Positions 20,701 through 31,347 are shown, numbered from the stretch's first letter. The stretch: DNA of 64,000 nt from Leishmania mexicana MHOM/GT/2001/U1103 (GCF_000234665.1 NC_018338.1:784084-848083); one strand, 5' to 3'. Program-made: numbers and translations. The notes: a model not told the origin generated them from the sequence alone.

Positions 20701-20976
20701 TTTGCCGTGCGCTATATAGTGCAGGACGCAGCAGAAATATACCCCAATTATGAGCCCAAGGTTCCCATCGCCTTTGAGGTCGCGAATATGCGTTTTCTCG
20801 AGAAAGACGCGCAGACCGGCAGCGACGAGGACGGTGAGGGTGACATCAAGTCAACGAGAGAGAAGGATGTGAGCAAGGTGGCGTCCCGGCTTTACCGGGA
20901 TCCCCACACGTGGAATGGAGAGACGATCCCTTTTACGTTTCCGAGGACGCCGGCACCCGCTCTAGCACCAACGTGA
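17779..20976 (+). CDS. Hypothetical protein, 1065 aa
   Basis: The reading frame is open from 17563, and an earlier ATG at 17572 would add a hydrophobic Phe-rich stretch, but that stretch is encoded by the polypyrimidine leader. I therefore start at ATG 17779 (MPPPAPTAQAG). The N-terminal 100 residues are Pro/Ala-rich. A helical region follows (about residues 130-300) that contains a charged RRYRGFVLEWLRHQ segment and a Q/E-rich helix. A Ser/Ala-rich, probably disordered middle (~310-480) comes next. The C-terminal part is better ordered, with the segments MLSPREMLQLDLLFACF and a run beginning YMYLILSNHANLV. I recognise no catalytic motif, signal peptide or membrane segment. Function unknown. 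It is clearly coding by length and composition. Confidence 0.85.
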   Translation: MPPPAPTAQAGAGRDAPLEESPPPNSATLTIPHVSIPLLPPGYPLPTSTEDMEASTAVYFREGRNPYGKRRRSTLVNEPSASAFSTVLEIVSAEEDVHAAVDGTDRGSFARSAPQSQSTAAGDAVTAQYLAQLFDEPARCEQDVYRLVDVAYCRRLLVQEAEAFKMAVSSQPPTGSSLEGTEAAIAMAKRVHEFNSCLTAGQHRRYRGFVLEWLRHQPSPSAPPNSAEVLKVVQQEQRLFLEALRREALCQVVRLSSGHHTTTYACLDRALTSFAQYRRLHQMQKRLISFLDDAKAKESKGLLLSGSAPAASSSAASGAVEEDARSRDVAHSPAGDLQQSVSHGATPLQVFQRRFPSLRVLQWHLIKLYNAQQNGVATPFPNLQVRSFAAPSGAAAGGRPHNRHSESDGTVKAYSSAAAAGHPSAVTLVPASASLLLTSLPQHRQVDGDEPDARDGGRLSDDGDSERTTSSAVPAFSSHLFTDAAAASLTPLSTAALRTYVAHHLLPRLGWQVSKYQGKDGEASVDDEGSTAVVASVSLSITFEAMLKLFVAHVDTEEPRTSFRIPICVHVRRKADSSHTDNATSARGVYHAHVAVGSAVPNVTESRQSIQLAAAEYLLCQAASREGSRGEAVTPSEARHLPRTPTAAETAPPAAATVHLSRSTAMPRDIKTRQATAQSLTCGTGGNAINASVENLLEQQEPASDTVLPLVFRVAAPVTAAVSTAPGNETLQVASPMVIMAKMEHLNVTSAAAPHDRSPSLAASPSTVDSECVVSSLTETATPCRWLLEMLSPREMLQLDLLFACFPSATVHLHRVQLSQKSEGDKSVEQRGKCEEERLSMEVLAVEQLTPQTWCLSRRDLQKRPAESLITTPSPAEVLATHTWDLLYDTLAWLLDTTTRRVAYALESEEGRGEASDEGTTDATEERYMYLILSNHANLVNTSASTKLYTKKRPENAPEPADTTVITSSYTESRFAVRYIVQDAAEIYPNYEPKVPIAFEVANMRFLEKDAQTGSDEDGEGDIKSTREKDVSKVASRLYRDPHTWNGETIPFTFPRTPAPALAPT

Positions 20977-21649
20977 GGTCAACCAGGGTCCTATCACGGG
21001 TGCCTCTGTTGCAGATCTCACCGAATAAGCGCATCGTTCTTCCCTCTTTTCCTTTTCCTGCCTGTTCCTTCCTCGACGGCTCTCTCCCCCTCCCTCTCTC
21101 TGCCCCCCACCAAGAGTACGTTCTTTGTTGAGCCAAGGAGCACGCGCGTGTGTGCTACTCACGGACACCAGCCGCCGCACAGAACGTGGGCGCGAGCAAC
21201 GACAAGAGCAGGCACGCGAATTTCCTTTCCGGAAGAGAACACTGCAGACAGAAGAGCAAGCAGGGTCCGTTTCACATAAGTGACAGACATGTGGGCAATA
21301 TCGCACCAACGGCGCCGTATGGTATGCTGTGAAGAAAAAAAAAACAGTGGTGATGAGCACTGTTGTGGTATACCACTGGCAGGTTGCGCCTGCACCTCTG
21401 CTTCTCCCTCTTCGTTCGCTGGAGAGCTCTTCGTGGAAGGTGGTCACGTTTTCGTGGGACTGCAACTCCTCGACCGCCCTTCCTTCTCCTTGTCTTCGTC
21501 CTGCTCGCGGACTTGACTTCTCCGCCTTCTCTCTTCTCTCTTGCGCTTCATGTGCCGTACACAACGCACAAAACCCTCTTGAAACAACAAAATGACGACA
21601 CCGTGGAGCAGGTGCCCACTTTCATCTCGCTTGAGGACGACAGTTTCCC
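20977..21649 (+). other. Intergenic spacer with the L12 leader
   Basis: No coding signal. A long T/C-rich tract at about 21478-21545 precedes the ribosomal protein gene. The AGs after it include 21607-21608, about 42 nt before the ATG at 21650. Confidence 0.55.
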
Positions 21650-22144
21650 ATGCCGCCGAAGTTCGACCCTAACCAGGAGATCATCGTGGTGGTGCGCGCC
21701 GTCGGTGGCGAGGTGGCTGCGACAGCCTCCCTGGCCCCGAAGGTCGGTCCTCTCGGTCTCAACGCCAAGAAGATCGGTGAGGACATCGCCAAGTGCACCA
21801 AGGACTGGAAGGGCTTGAAGGTCACCTGCGAGCTGCGCGTCAAGAACCGTGTGGCGACGGTGGTGGTGACGCCGTCCGTGGCGTCTCGACTCATTCGCGC
21901 GCTGAAGGAGCCGCCGCGCGACCGCAAGAAGGTCAAGAACATCAAGCATAGCGGCAACATCCCCTTCGCGGAGATCATCAAGATCGCCAAGGAGTCGCAG
22001 CCCAAGTCCATGGGTAGCGATCTCAAGGCCGTCGTGATGGAGGTGCTCGGCACGGCCGTGTCCATCGGCTGCACCGTCGATGGCGAGAGCCCGCTCGACA
22101 TCCAGGCGAAGGTCCGGGAGGGAAAGTTGAAGGTCCCCAACTGA
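21650..22144 (+). CDS. RPL12: 60S ribosomal protein L12 (uL11)
   Basis: 164 aa, the usual eukaryotic L12 length. It starts [11 protein letters not shown] and carries the highly conserved N-terminal segment with [16 protein letters not shown] (residues ~31-46), used in stalk and factor interactions. The C-terminal rRNA-binding domain contains [11 protein letters not shown] and ends with the conserved [14 protein letters not shown] motif (around 135-148). The protein binds the GTPase-associated centre of the large-subunit rRNA at the base of the P-stalk. Codon use is strongly biased to G/C-ending codons, as expected for a highly expressed gene. It is the only copy in the window. Confidence 0.97.
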   Translation: MPPKFDPNQEIIVVVRAVGGEVAATASLAPKVGPLGLNAKKIGEDIAKCTKDWKGLKVTCELRVKNRVATVVVTPSVASRLIRALKEPPRDRKKVKNIKHSGNIPFAEIIKIAKESQPKSMGSDLKAVVMEVLGTAVSIGCTVDGESPLDIQAKVREGKLKVPN

Positions 22145-23286
22145 GGGGTAGCATTGTGAGTTTTCTTCCCTGCGTGGGTGCATACGAGGTGGCATGTACT
22201 TATGCATGCGAAAAGTTTTTTATCTTTTTTTTCACTTCTTTTTTTTTGAAAACGAAAAAGCAATCGAGAAAGATTATCATCGGCCGGGGCTCGATCACCC
22301 AGGAGGATGATCAGCTGGCGAAGGATGGGCAGAGGCCCCTCCTCCTTCTTTCCCTACCGCTCGCTCAGTGTGACCCCCCGTGACACGCCTGCCGCAGCAG
22401 GATGCAGCAGCACCGCCACCCTCTCCTCCCTTTTCCCCCTTCCCCTCGGATGTGCTGTTCTTCGCATCGCCTCGTCCTTCATGTGTAGTGAGTGAGAGGC
22501 CAAAACGGCGATGGTGGCCATGAATCGTGGTGCATCCTGCAGTAAGGATAGCCAAAGAACCTTCATCCGCGGTCTCCAATGGCCATGGGTCGGAAAAGTG
22601 GTGATCATGCGAGCGCGAAACAGAGGGACGATAACGAAGGAGATAAAGAGAGGGGTAGGGGGGACGATGCTGACTGCGGTGGAAGGAGCCGCACGTTGTC
22701 TCGTGATCGGTGGTGAGGGGGTCACGAAGAAGAGCAAAACAACAACAAAAAAGGTATGCCCAAGCCATGGCAAAGTGTCTTTGAGGGCGGGTGTGCATGA
22801 TACCTGCTCCCCCTCACTTCCTCCTCTCCTCTCCTCTCATTTCTCACGGTTACTTGCAAAAAAAAAAACGTCTGCGCGCGCACACACACGCTACTGCACA
22901 TGTGGCTTCTTCTCACCGCCTGCGCCCCCCCTCCCCACACACACACACACCTTCCCCCTCATCCCCATTTCTCTCCATCTTACACTTCTTTGGTCTTCGG
23001 GACCTCATCCCCCATATCCGCACCACCGGCTGCGTGGGTGAACAACTCTCTCACCCTCTCTTTCACTTTACCTACCAACAACACGCAGTTGGTTGTACGT
23101 GCTCTGTCCTGCCGATTTGTCTCTTGTCACCTATTTTTCGTTGTGGTTTTTTTTTTGGTTTGGTTGTTGTTCTTGTTGTCGGTTTCTTTCTCCTAACAGG
23201 CCTCGTCTTTACTTTGTGCATGTGTTCTTTCATGTGTTTTGGTCTCCCTGTCTAAAGCACAACAACGAGACAAACAAAGAAGGCAA

Positions 23287-23316
23287 CACCCACACCCACA
23301 CCCACACCCACACCCA
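23287..23316 (+). repeat. ACACCC hexamer repeat, 5 units
   Basis: Five uninterrupted ACACCC units in the spacer upstream of RBP33, followed closely by a plain CA microsatellite. Simple-sequence DNA; no function is claimed. Confidence 0.9.
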
Positions 23317-23379
23317 CTCACTCCCTTCTTCACACACACACACACACACACAAGGGACACGCACAAACACAAAGGACAG

Positions 23380-23591
23380 GACTTCCTCCCGTCTTCTCTT
23401 GCACCGTCTCCCTTTCTCTGCCGTGTACGCGTGTTTTTCTTTTTTTTCTTGTTTTCTTTTTCTTTTTTTTATTTTTCGTGCGCGCGCGTGTGTGTGTTCG
23501 TTACTTGTGATCGCTTGCTTCCGTGCTTTCTTTCTGTCATTCTGCGTGTCTTCTCTGCGTGCTTGTGTGATCGTGCTCTCCTTACGTGCAG
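23380..23591 (+). promoter_or_regulatory. AG-free polypyrimidine zone and spliced-leader acceptor of the RBP33-like gene
   Basis: After the AG at 23378-23379 no AG occurs until 23590-23591, a gap of about 210 nt that contains an almost pure T/C core at 23434-23476. The AG at 23590-23591 is therefore an unusually clear trans-splice acceptor candidate, giving a 5' UTR of about 76 nt before the ATG at 23668. Confidence 0.65.
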
Positions 23592-23667
23592 TGCCGCATA
23601 TCTTCTCCCCGATCTTTTGTGCGTTTTCCGAACAAAAAGAAAAAACTCCTTTTTAACTTCGAGAAAA

Positions 23668-24492
23668 ATGATGGAGGAGCGCCACTCGCACGGGTCGAAC
23701 GACGAAATCCAAAACGCCGGCGACGCCGATAACTTCCGCCGAAACCAGGGCACGATCCTCTTTGTTGGCAACCTCCCTTTCCAGACTCCGTGGCAGCACG
23801 TGAAGGACTACTTCCGTAACGCCGGCAAGGTGCGCTACACAGACCTCATCGCCGACCGCACCGGCCGCCCAAAGGGCTCGGCGCTGGTCACTATGATGAC
23901 CGTGGAGGGCGCCGAAAATGCCATCCGCATGTTTAACGAGACCGACTTCGAGGGCCGTCGACTGATCGTGCGAAGGTTCGACGACGGCCCGCGCCCTCCG
24001 CTGGTGCAGCGGGACATGATGCCCGCCTACGGCAACACTGCTCCCCAGAGCCGCGGCCAGTACACGGCTGGCGGCTACTACCAGGGCGCGGCCGCTTCCG
24101 GTGCTGCGGCCGGGTACAACCGCCACAACATGGTGGGTAGTGCCTATGGCCGTGGCACGCCGTACCAGGTCGGCGGTGCGGAGTCGACTGAGATGAATGG
24201 CACGGAGCCGCTTCCCAAGCCGCGCAGCCAGCAGGTGCCAGAGGTGGGCCGTAAGCTCTTCGTCTCGAACCTCCCCTTCGACTGCACGAACAGCGCTCTC
24301 CGTGAGACGTTTCAGCAGGTGGGACTGGTCGAGCGGGCTGAGATCATCCTGGGCCGCAACGGCAAGAGCCGCGGGATGGGCATCGTTGTCATGAAGTCCG
24401 AGGATGAGGCGCAGATTGCAATTGCCGAGTTTGACGGCATCGAGATGGCGAACCGCGCCATGAACGTGCGCCTCGACAACAAGACACTGTAG
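23668..24492 (+). CDS. RBP33: Two-RRM RNA-binding protein, RBP33-like
   Basis: 274 aa from the first of two adjacent ATGs (23668 and 23671). The upstream open frame is only Phe/Ser/His-rich leader. RRM1 (about 29-106) has a perfect RNP2 (LFVGNL, 31-36) but a degenerate RNP1 (KGSALVTM, 69-76). RRM2 (about 196-274) likewise has LFVSNL (197-202) and RGMGIVVM (235-242). The usual aromatic residues of RNP1 are missing in both domains. The linker (107-190) is rich in Gly, Ala, Tyr, Asn and Arg and is probably disordered. The size, domain order and position just upstream of KMP-11 fit RBP33, a nuclear trypanosomatid protein reported to restrain unwanted transcripts. The gene name rests on memory of that locus. 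Confidence 0.88.
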   Translation: MMEERHSHGSNDEIQNAGDADNFRRNQGTILFVGNLPFQTPWQHVKDYFRNAGKVRYTDLIADRTGRPKGSALVTMMTVEGAENAIRMFNETDFEGRRLIVRRFDDGPRPPLVQRDMMPAYGNTAPQSRGQYTAGGYYQGAAASGAAAGYNRHNMVGSAYGRGTPYQVGGAESTEMNGTEPLPKPRSQQVPEVGRKLFVSNLPFDCTNSALRETFQQVGLVERAEIILGRNGKSRGMGIVVMKSEDEAQIAIAEFDGIEMANRAMNVRLDNKTL

Positions 24493-24520
24493 TCACGTGC
24501 GCCCACACACACGCCCCCAC

Positions 24521-24577
24521 ACCCACCCACCCACCCACCCACGCACCCACGCACACACGCACACACACACACACACA
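24521..24577 (+). repeat. ACCC/ACGC/CA simple repeats after the RBP33 stop
   Basis: Five ACCC units are followed by ACGC/ACCC alternation and then a CA microsatellite, starting about 30 nt into the 3' UTR. Confidence 0.85.
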
Positions 24578-26806
24578 CCCACGGGCCTCTGCGGAGGACG
24601 GGGACAGTTGTGGACATCCTCCTCTTCCGGCTCCTTTTCTTCATGATTTGGCTTCTCGTAGCGAAGGAAGGGGCGCGGCAGTATGGAAGCCGAATTAGTT
24701 ACTCCAAAGATCATGAAGGAGCAAAGGAATGCCGGCAGAGACTCGGGAAGTGATGACGAAACACGTGCAACGTCTGCAGACAAGAAGGGAAGGGGAAGAG
24801 GCGCCAAGGTGACCCACCACGATAGGCCAGTAGACGAGGCGACATCGACGCGTGTGTGTATGCGTGCGTGGAGGGAGGACCTCTGTGAATGCGCGCTGGA
24901 GCTCCTCAGCCTTGCGGTGCCGTAACTGGTGTCTCACCGTCTGTCATCACTCCATTCTTCTGCGTGGACAGCTGTTTCTCTCTTTTTCTGTGCTTGTCTG
25001 CACCTGTGGAAGCGGGTTTTGCTGCACCGGCACGTACTCATCGTTGCTTTATCGACCCTTTTGCATCTATGTGTGTGTCTGTGCGCAGATCCTCCACCTC
25101 CGTGCTATACCCTCCTCACCAACCCAGCGCACTACAATCTTTCGTTGTTTCCGCCTCCCACCCCCCGTATCCGGAGATTCAGCGTCAGCAAGGGTGAATG
25201 TGTGTGTGTGTGTGTGGGCCGCACTCCAGAGGAGTGGGGGCGAGGAGGCGGAGGATCATGTGTGGCGTAGACTCGTGAACGAAGAACGCCCGCAGCAAGG
25301 ACAGAAACAGGGGGAGGAAGATGTGAACACGAGAGATGCGTGCATCACGCTAGATCGACCCTCTTTTCCTGGTGTTTACTTCTGCTGCTTCCTACTCCCG
25401 CTGTTTTGCTCGTTTTTTCACATTGTTTCTCTTTGCCAAAGTAGAAAAAGGAAACGGGGACGGGAACGGGGGTGCAGTAAAAAAAAAACAGCGAACCGAC
25501 CCAAAGGGGGGAGGGTGAGGGGGTGTTGGGCCTTGGTATCGACAGCAAAGGAGGAAGAAGTCATGCGCCACGTACAAATTTGTTGTTTCTTTTTCCAGGT
25601 TGCCGCCCCCTTTTTTTTCACGTGTTTCTCTTTACCTCTCTATGCAGCTCAGCGAGAAGAATCCACGTAGTCGGTCTTTTCTCTCTCTCTCTGCGTCTCG
25701 GCACATCGATCTACTAGTTTTTCATGTATGTGTATGTGTGCGTGGGCGTGTGTGTGTGCGTCCCTTTTCTCCTGCAGCGTTGGATTGCAGACCTTCTTCC
25801 CTCTTGTACGGTTTCTTCCTGTATTTTCTTTGTTTCCGTGTAGTTGAAACAGGCGTTGTGGTGTACATGCATGTATGCGTTCGTGCGTGTGCACATGCAT
25901 GCTCGTGTGTCTGCTGTTTGTGCGCGTGTGTCTGTATGTGTCGTCTCCGCCTCGTTGACTTATATATCTCTATCTTGTGTTTCTTGATGGTCTGTCTGTG
26001 TGCGTTCGCGTGATTGCCAGTTTGAAACCAGCCAACCAAACAACAACAAAAAAAAAGAATGAAGGAGAAGCGAGAGAGAGATAAAAGGAAAGAAGAAGCG
26101 AAGAGATAGGTTAGTCTTTTCAAGGGTCCTGTAATGTGCACCTTTTTCTGCGGTGGTGTTGTCGTTTGTAGTAGGTGACGGGCGCTCAGGCTTCGTCTTT
26201 GTGCTCTTTTTTCTTTTTTTGATTGTCGTGTGGTTGTGGTTCTCTTTCTCTCTGTCTCTCGGTCTCAGCCCTACTCCTCCGCCGTTTCTTTCGTTTTTTT
26301 GTTTTCCTTGTTTTTTTCTTTTTTTTCCGCCACTTTACCATCTCTCTCCCTCCGATTGTCTCTCCATGCATCTCCCTTTGCCTGTACATGTAGGTGTGTG
26401 CGGAGGACCCTTGCGTGCTACGCCATGCTCCCTTCCTCGCTCTTTTCTTCTTTTTGTGTGTCACCCCTTTGAGTGTTTGAGTTGAAGACCGCGGCGGAAG
26501 ATATCGGGACCCAGATTCTCACGGTTGCACTTTTTTTTTGCGTCACCCCATTTCTGAGCTCTGCGTGTGCATCCTCTGCTATCCATCTGCCTGCGCAGTT
26601 TGGCCTTTGAAGGAGACACTGCAGACACCGAAGCTTTCGCTCTCTACCTGTGTGTGAGTCCACCACCGCGAAATTTTATGCCCTTCTACCATTGTATCTC
26701 TGTCGCTTCTCTGTCTTCCTTGAAGCCTTTTTTTCGTCGTTTTCTCTCTCCGTCACGTGCTTGTGTCTGTGCTTGTGTGCTGCATCTTTGTGTCGATGAT
26801 ATTTGG

Positions 26807-26827
26807 GTGTGTGTGTGTGTGTGTGTG
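26807..26827 (+). repeat. GT microsatellite
   Basis: About ten GT units in the RBP33-KMP-11 spacer. Similar shorter GT runs occur at about 25199-25215, 26989-27000 and 29110-29128. Confidence 0.85.
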
Positions 26828-27224
26828 CGTGGATGCGTGTGTCAGGCGGCAGCGCTCCTTTCATCTGTCTTGTTGTCGTCACAAACAACCAACCAACAAA
26901 CCCAACATGCACTATCGTACTCCCTTTCCCACTTATCATCATCATCATTTTTTTTTCTCTTTCGACTTTCTTTTTTTTCTCGCTTTGTGTGTGTGTGTGT
27001 GCGTGTGTTCATTGTTTCATCGTTTCGCTTTCCCCATTCTGCATCTCTGTCCGTGTCTCTGTTCTGTTGATGTTTTTTTTTTTTAGCCTCTTCCTCCCCT
27101 CTTCTTTTTTTTTTCTGTTCTCTGCTGATCGTGCGACGCCACACGCGCTACGCTCAAACAAGCTTATTCGCCCACCGAGATATACAGAGAGAAGGCAACA
27201 CAAGAAGAGAACCGAGAATGCAAT

Positions 27225-27248
27225 GGGGGGAGGGAGGGAGGGGAGGGA
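27225..27248 (+). other. G-run cluster (G-quadruplex-type sequence)
   Basis: G6, G3, G3, G4 and G3 runs are each separated by a single A on the + strand, so it would also appear in the RNA. Four or more G3+ tracts with one-base loops match the usual quadruplex pattern. Folding is not shown. Confidence 0.6.
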
Positions 27249-30200
27249 GATAGTGAGGAGGGGGGATGGGGAGAGATGGTGAAAAGCAACGCTCGAACAC
27301 ATCCACCAAGATACCCATAGACACACACACACAAACACACACACAGACATACACACAGACACACACATGGGGGCGTGTGCTCATGAAAACAACAATCGGT
27401 ACACCGAACCTCGCCCACACTCCTTTACTCCTCCCTTCCTTCCTTGTGTTGTACGCTCCTCAGTTTTTGTTGTTGTTCTGTGATTTTGGTTCTCTCTTTA
27501 TAATTTTGTCGCCGTCCTCTCCTTTTACTCGCATCTCTCCTCTCTGGTGCGCCACTTCATCCCTCCTCTGTCTCCTTTGTTCGTGCCGATGGCGAGCGTG
27601 CTCTTTCTCCATCGCCGTTGTATATATGCTGGGTGCCGTGTAACTCTGTGTGTGTGGGCCTGTGCGCGCGCGCATTGTACAGCTTTGAATCTTCTCTACT
27701 GATAACCGTGTACAGCCTTACCCCTGTTTTTCCCCCGGTCTCTCCTCCATCTCCGCCCTACGCTCACATGTCTTCTGTTTTTTCTTTGCTTTTTCCCTTT
27801 CTATCTGCTGTGTGCACGTGTTTTGCACGTCGTTGTGCGCAGGGTAAAAAAGAATTCGCGACGTATGTTGGCGTCAAAAAGGTGCACCGACGATCTCCTT
27901 GCAGGATGTGCCTCCACCGCACGCCTCCACGCTTTGCCAAACCTCTTTCTCTTCAGTACTTCGCATTCAACTTGCTTTGTGCGGAGTGCCACCGTTACGC
28001 GCAAGAAGTGAGGCAGCAGGATGCAGGCACACGCATAAGCGCTCTCCTTGCAGCGGTTCACGGGGGCAATACCATCAAAACGGGCCACAGAGAAGGCGAA
28101 GCGGTTTTCAGCAACGGCGACACACATTTCTTCTGCGATGAAGGCATCAGTTGGTGGTGGCGCTGTCGAGACAGTGTAGCAGCGAGGATGAACTGCAGGG
28201 CAATAAGAGATATGGGGGGGAGAGGGAAAGTCAATGATATCTGGAGCGGTTGAGAGACCACCTCCAAGAGAGTGCACAGGCAAGAGAGGAAGTCGACGAG
28301 AACGAGCGAGTGAGGGAGTTTTCCGTGTGGGGGCGTCCGCCGAACGGGAACGGGAAAAACTGAAAGACAAGAATAAGGATCGTTGTTGCTGAGAATTTCT
28401 GCTATTTTTCGAAGTCAACACAAAAATTCAAAAGACCGATCATGCCGTTGCTTCTTTTTTTCGTTGCTAGCCGTGGACTGGCCAACTAAAGGGACCCCCG
28501 CTGCCTGGTGTGCCTGGCTGCGTGCGTGCGCGTGTGTGTGTCTTAGACAGCCCCTTCTCACCCCGCGTGGGCACAACTCAACCGCGTGGGATGACGAAAT
28601 ACACAGCGGCAAGAAAGGAGAGCTTTCTCTCTCTATATATATCATTTCTTTTTCCTCCCCTCCCTTTTTTTGCATTGTTGATGGCAGAGATTGATAAGAG
28701 GGTGTGCTTGGTCTCTACCGCTTTGGAAAAAAAGAAATAGGAAGAGAGAGAGGGCCAGAGGTCGGCCTCCAGCAGTCCCAGAGGGAGAGAGGGAAGGGGG
28801 AGGGGGAGAGAATGGTAGGGAACAGAAGAGGACACGCGGCGAGGAGACGCGTACCGCAAGAGTTTGGCAATGAAAGGCAGAGAGAATTGACGCGAATGTG
28901 AGGGAGAGACAGATAGGGCGATGTAGACATGGGCAAGGCAAAAACAACAACAAAAACAACAAACAGAGGAAGAGGGCAGCAGTGCGCTCCCTCTTTTTTG
29001 TCTTGTTTGTTTTCTCCCTTTTTCTTGGGCTGCCTTTAATGCTACGAGCTCTCCGTTTCTATCTGTCTCTGTCTCTGCTTCCCTCTCCGAGTTCGTACAT
29101 ATATATGTATGTGTGTGTGTGCGTGTGTGCGTTTTCGTCTTGGTCTTGTGCGTGTATGCGCGCGTCTCTCTCTCTCTGTGTACGTTTATCTATGCTTTTG
29201 TGCACGTGTTGGTGTATATCAGGGAAGGGGGAGGGGGGTTTCAGGAGCGGAAAGGAAAAGCGGTAGCACACCCACACACGCCCATACACAGACATACACA
29301 CAACAACAACAACGAGGAGGACTGAACGTTTGAAGAAAAACAGCGAAAAAAAAGCAACGAAACCGCGAAGGAAGAAGAATATTAAGCGGAAAAAAATAAA
29401 GGTGCTGTTCCTGTTTGTATGCAGGAGGAGGAAGAGCGAGAATGGGCGAAGAAGACAATGATGCACAGATGGTTTGACGAGAGGAGGAGGGAGAGAGAGG
29501 GAGTTATGAGGATGGCGCGAACGCCCAACAACTGGTTGTGTGGCTTCTGTCCTCTTCCGCGCGTAGCAGCGGTAGCGAACGGGGATGTGGAGAGGCAGGT
29601 GTACCACAGGGACTGGCGAAACTGACGACCGGCGGGAAGACACGTTGCGCTCACAGAAATCTGGATCAACGCAAGGGCGCGTTTCTCGTCCTACATGTGA
29701 GAGCCTCGCTCGCATTCTTTTTTTTTTGTTCAGACGTTTGCCGCCACTTGTTTCTTTGTACCGGCCCGCATGCGTCTTTTTCTGCCGCTGGGTGGGTTGC
29801 ATTTGTGCGAGCGTGTCCGTGTTCGCACGGGCGTAGGATAATCCATCTTTTTTTTTTGTGTTGTGTGTTTTGTGGTGTGCACTCTGACGTATGCCATTCC
29901 GTCTCTCATCCTCGCCTTCTCTCTCGTTGTGTGCCTCTCAGGGTTTCTCTTGCGTCACTCTCTGTCTTGTCGGGTGTGTGTCCGTAAAGGTGCGAGTGGC
30001 TCCTCCTCGTTTTCTTTGTTTTTTTTTTTGTTTGGCTGAGTTGTCGGTGCGTTCTTTCTCCTTTTTATTTTATTTTCTCCATTTGTTTTCGTTTTTTTTT
30101 TCCGTTTCCTCTGGCCCTTTCTTTTCTTTTGTTTTTCTCTTCATGTTATTCCACTCTTCCGTAAGTCGACGATAATGAGAACAGTCCACACAACAGCGAA

Positions 30201-30798
30201 CCCGCGGAGGGGTGGAGGGCGCCCAAGGAGTGACCGGCTCTGCCTTGCGGTGGAGAGGAAGGAAGAGGAGAGGGGCATCGGAAGGTAGGGCAAGGGCGTC
30301 TCACTGGCTCAGCCGCATGCAGCCACGTACACGTACGCCTACACGCACACACACACACAGACGCACAGGCACTTTCCCACTCTGTGCGTGTGTGCGTATG
30401 CCATTTAGCGATCCAGCGAGAGGTGTGCGACGCACCTGACATGAGCCGACCTCGAAGGTCTCCGCAGGTGCGCCTGTGCCGGTAGGGGAACTTTACTTCC
30501 TCTGTTCGCTGCTCGCACACCGTGAAAGTAGCACGTTAGAGGAGCGGACTGTGGGCTTTCTTTCTCACCCGCTCCCTAGCGGCGCACGTGGCGGTTGAAT
30601 AGAACCTCCGTTGCACTACCCAGCACCCAATGCCCTTCCCTTTCTATCATGCAGGTGTCTGTGCAACGTTGTAGACTTGCGCGCTCTTCTCGCTGTAATT
30701 GGCACGGCCTTCGCATTGATGCATCTCCGCTTCCGCATAATCCCACTGTGGCACTTCCTTACCTGCTCCATTTGCTTTTCTATCTGGCCCCCGCCCCC

Positions 30799-31347
30799 CT
30801 TACATACCCATACACGCGCCATACCGTTGTCCGTGTGTGCTGATGTCCTTGACGCGGTCCTCGCTGGCCGTTCCCCAACACAATCCTGATCTCTAATTCG
30901 CCAACCGACGGACACCGGCCAAGCAGACCTTTGAACCAACGCTGTTAACCCAAGCCCACACGTCTTCTACTTTTTCTTCCTTCCACGTTTTCTGTTTGCC
31001 TTCCGATTGTCGCTCAAGGTGCGCACACCACCCTCTCCTTTCACGCTCAACTTTTACTTCCACCCCCCTTCCCCGCGTAAGCCATGGCCACCACGTACGA
31101 GGAGTTTTCGGCGAAGCTGGACCGCCTGGATGAGGAGTTCAACCGGAAGATGCAGGAGCAGAACGCCAAGTTCTTTGCGGACAAGCCGGATGAGTCGACG
31201 CTGTCGCCCGAGATGAAGGAGCACTACGAGAAGTTCGAGCGCATGATCAAGGAGCACACAGACAAGTTCAACAAGAAGATGCACGAGCACTCGGAGCACT
31301 TCAAGCAGAAGTTCGCCGAGCTGCTTGAGCAGCAGAAGGCTGCGCAG
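30799..31347 (+). repeat. KMP-11 repeat unit, copy 1 (5' flank plus most of the CDS)
   Basis: Nearly identical to 33813-34363. Visible differences are a G/A-type change in the 5' part, a 2-nt indel in the leader (ACGCTC against ACGCGCTC) and one codon in the CDS. Homology stops inside the last four codons of the gene. Confidence 0.9.
31008..31018 (+). promoter_or_regulatory. Candidate spliced-leader acceptor, KMP-11 copy 1
   Basis: The T/C tract at about 30968-31015 is followed by AG at 31017-31018, 65 nt before the ATG. The same sequence recurs before copy 2 (AG at 34031-34032) but not before copy 3. Confidence 0.5.

Larger units (their letters stand above)
22145..23667 (+). other. Intergenic: L12 3' UTR and RBP33 leader
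   Basis: No coding signal. Contains T-runs soon after the L12 stop, a CA repeat near 22938-22950, a five-unit ACACCC repeat at 23287-23316, a CA repeat at 23331-23352 and the very long AG-free leader listed separately. Confidence 0.65.
24493..31083 (+). other. 6.6 kb gene-free region between RBP33 and the first KMP-11 copy
   Basis: No frame here has coding character; long frames are Cys/Val/Phe/Ser-rich products of GT and TC repeats. Content: ACCC/CA repeats straight after the RBP33 stop, long T/TC tracts (for example 26200-26340, 26930-27120, 29990-30150), GT microsatellites, a G-run cluster at 27225-27248, purine-rich stretches at 28735-28860 and 29400-29500, and the KMP-11 upstream repeat from 30799. 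It is probably a long RBP33 3' UTR plus the KMP-11 leader. An unannotated non-coding RNA cannot be excluded. Confidence 0.6.

Noticed and set aside
24852..25670. A 272-codon + strand frame after RBP33
   Set aside because: Composition (Cys, Phe, Val, Ser runs) reflects GT and TC repeats; no domain and no GC-rich third positions.
27618..28253. 211-codon + strand frame in the RBP33-KMP-11 spacer, with some CxxC pairs
   Set aside because: No consistent codon bias and no recognisable fold; Cys pairs are sparse and the frame overlaps repeat-like sequence.
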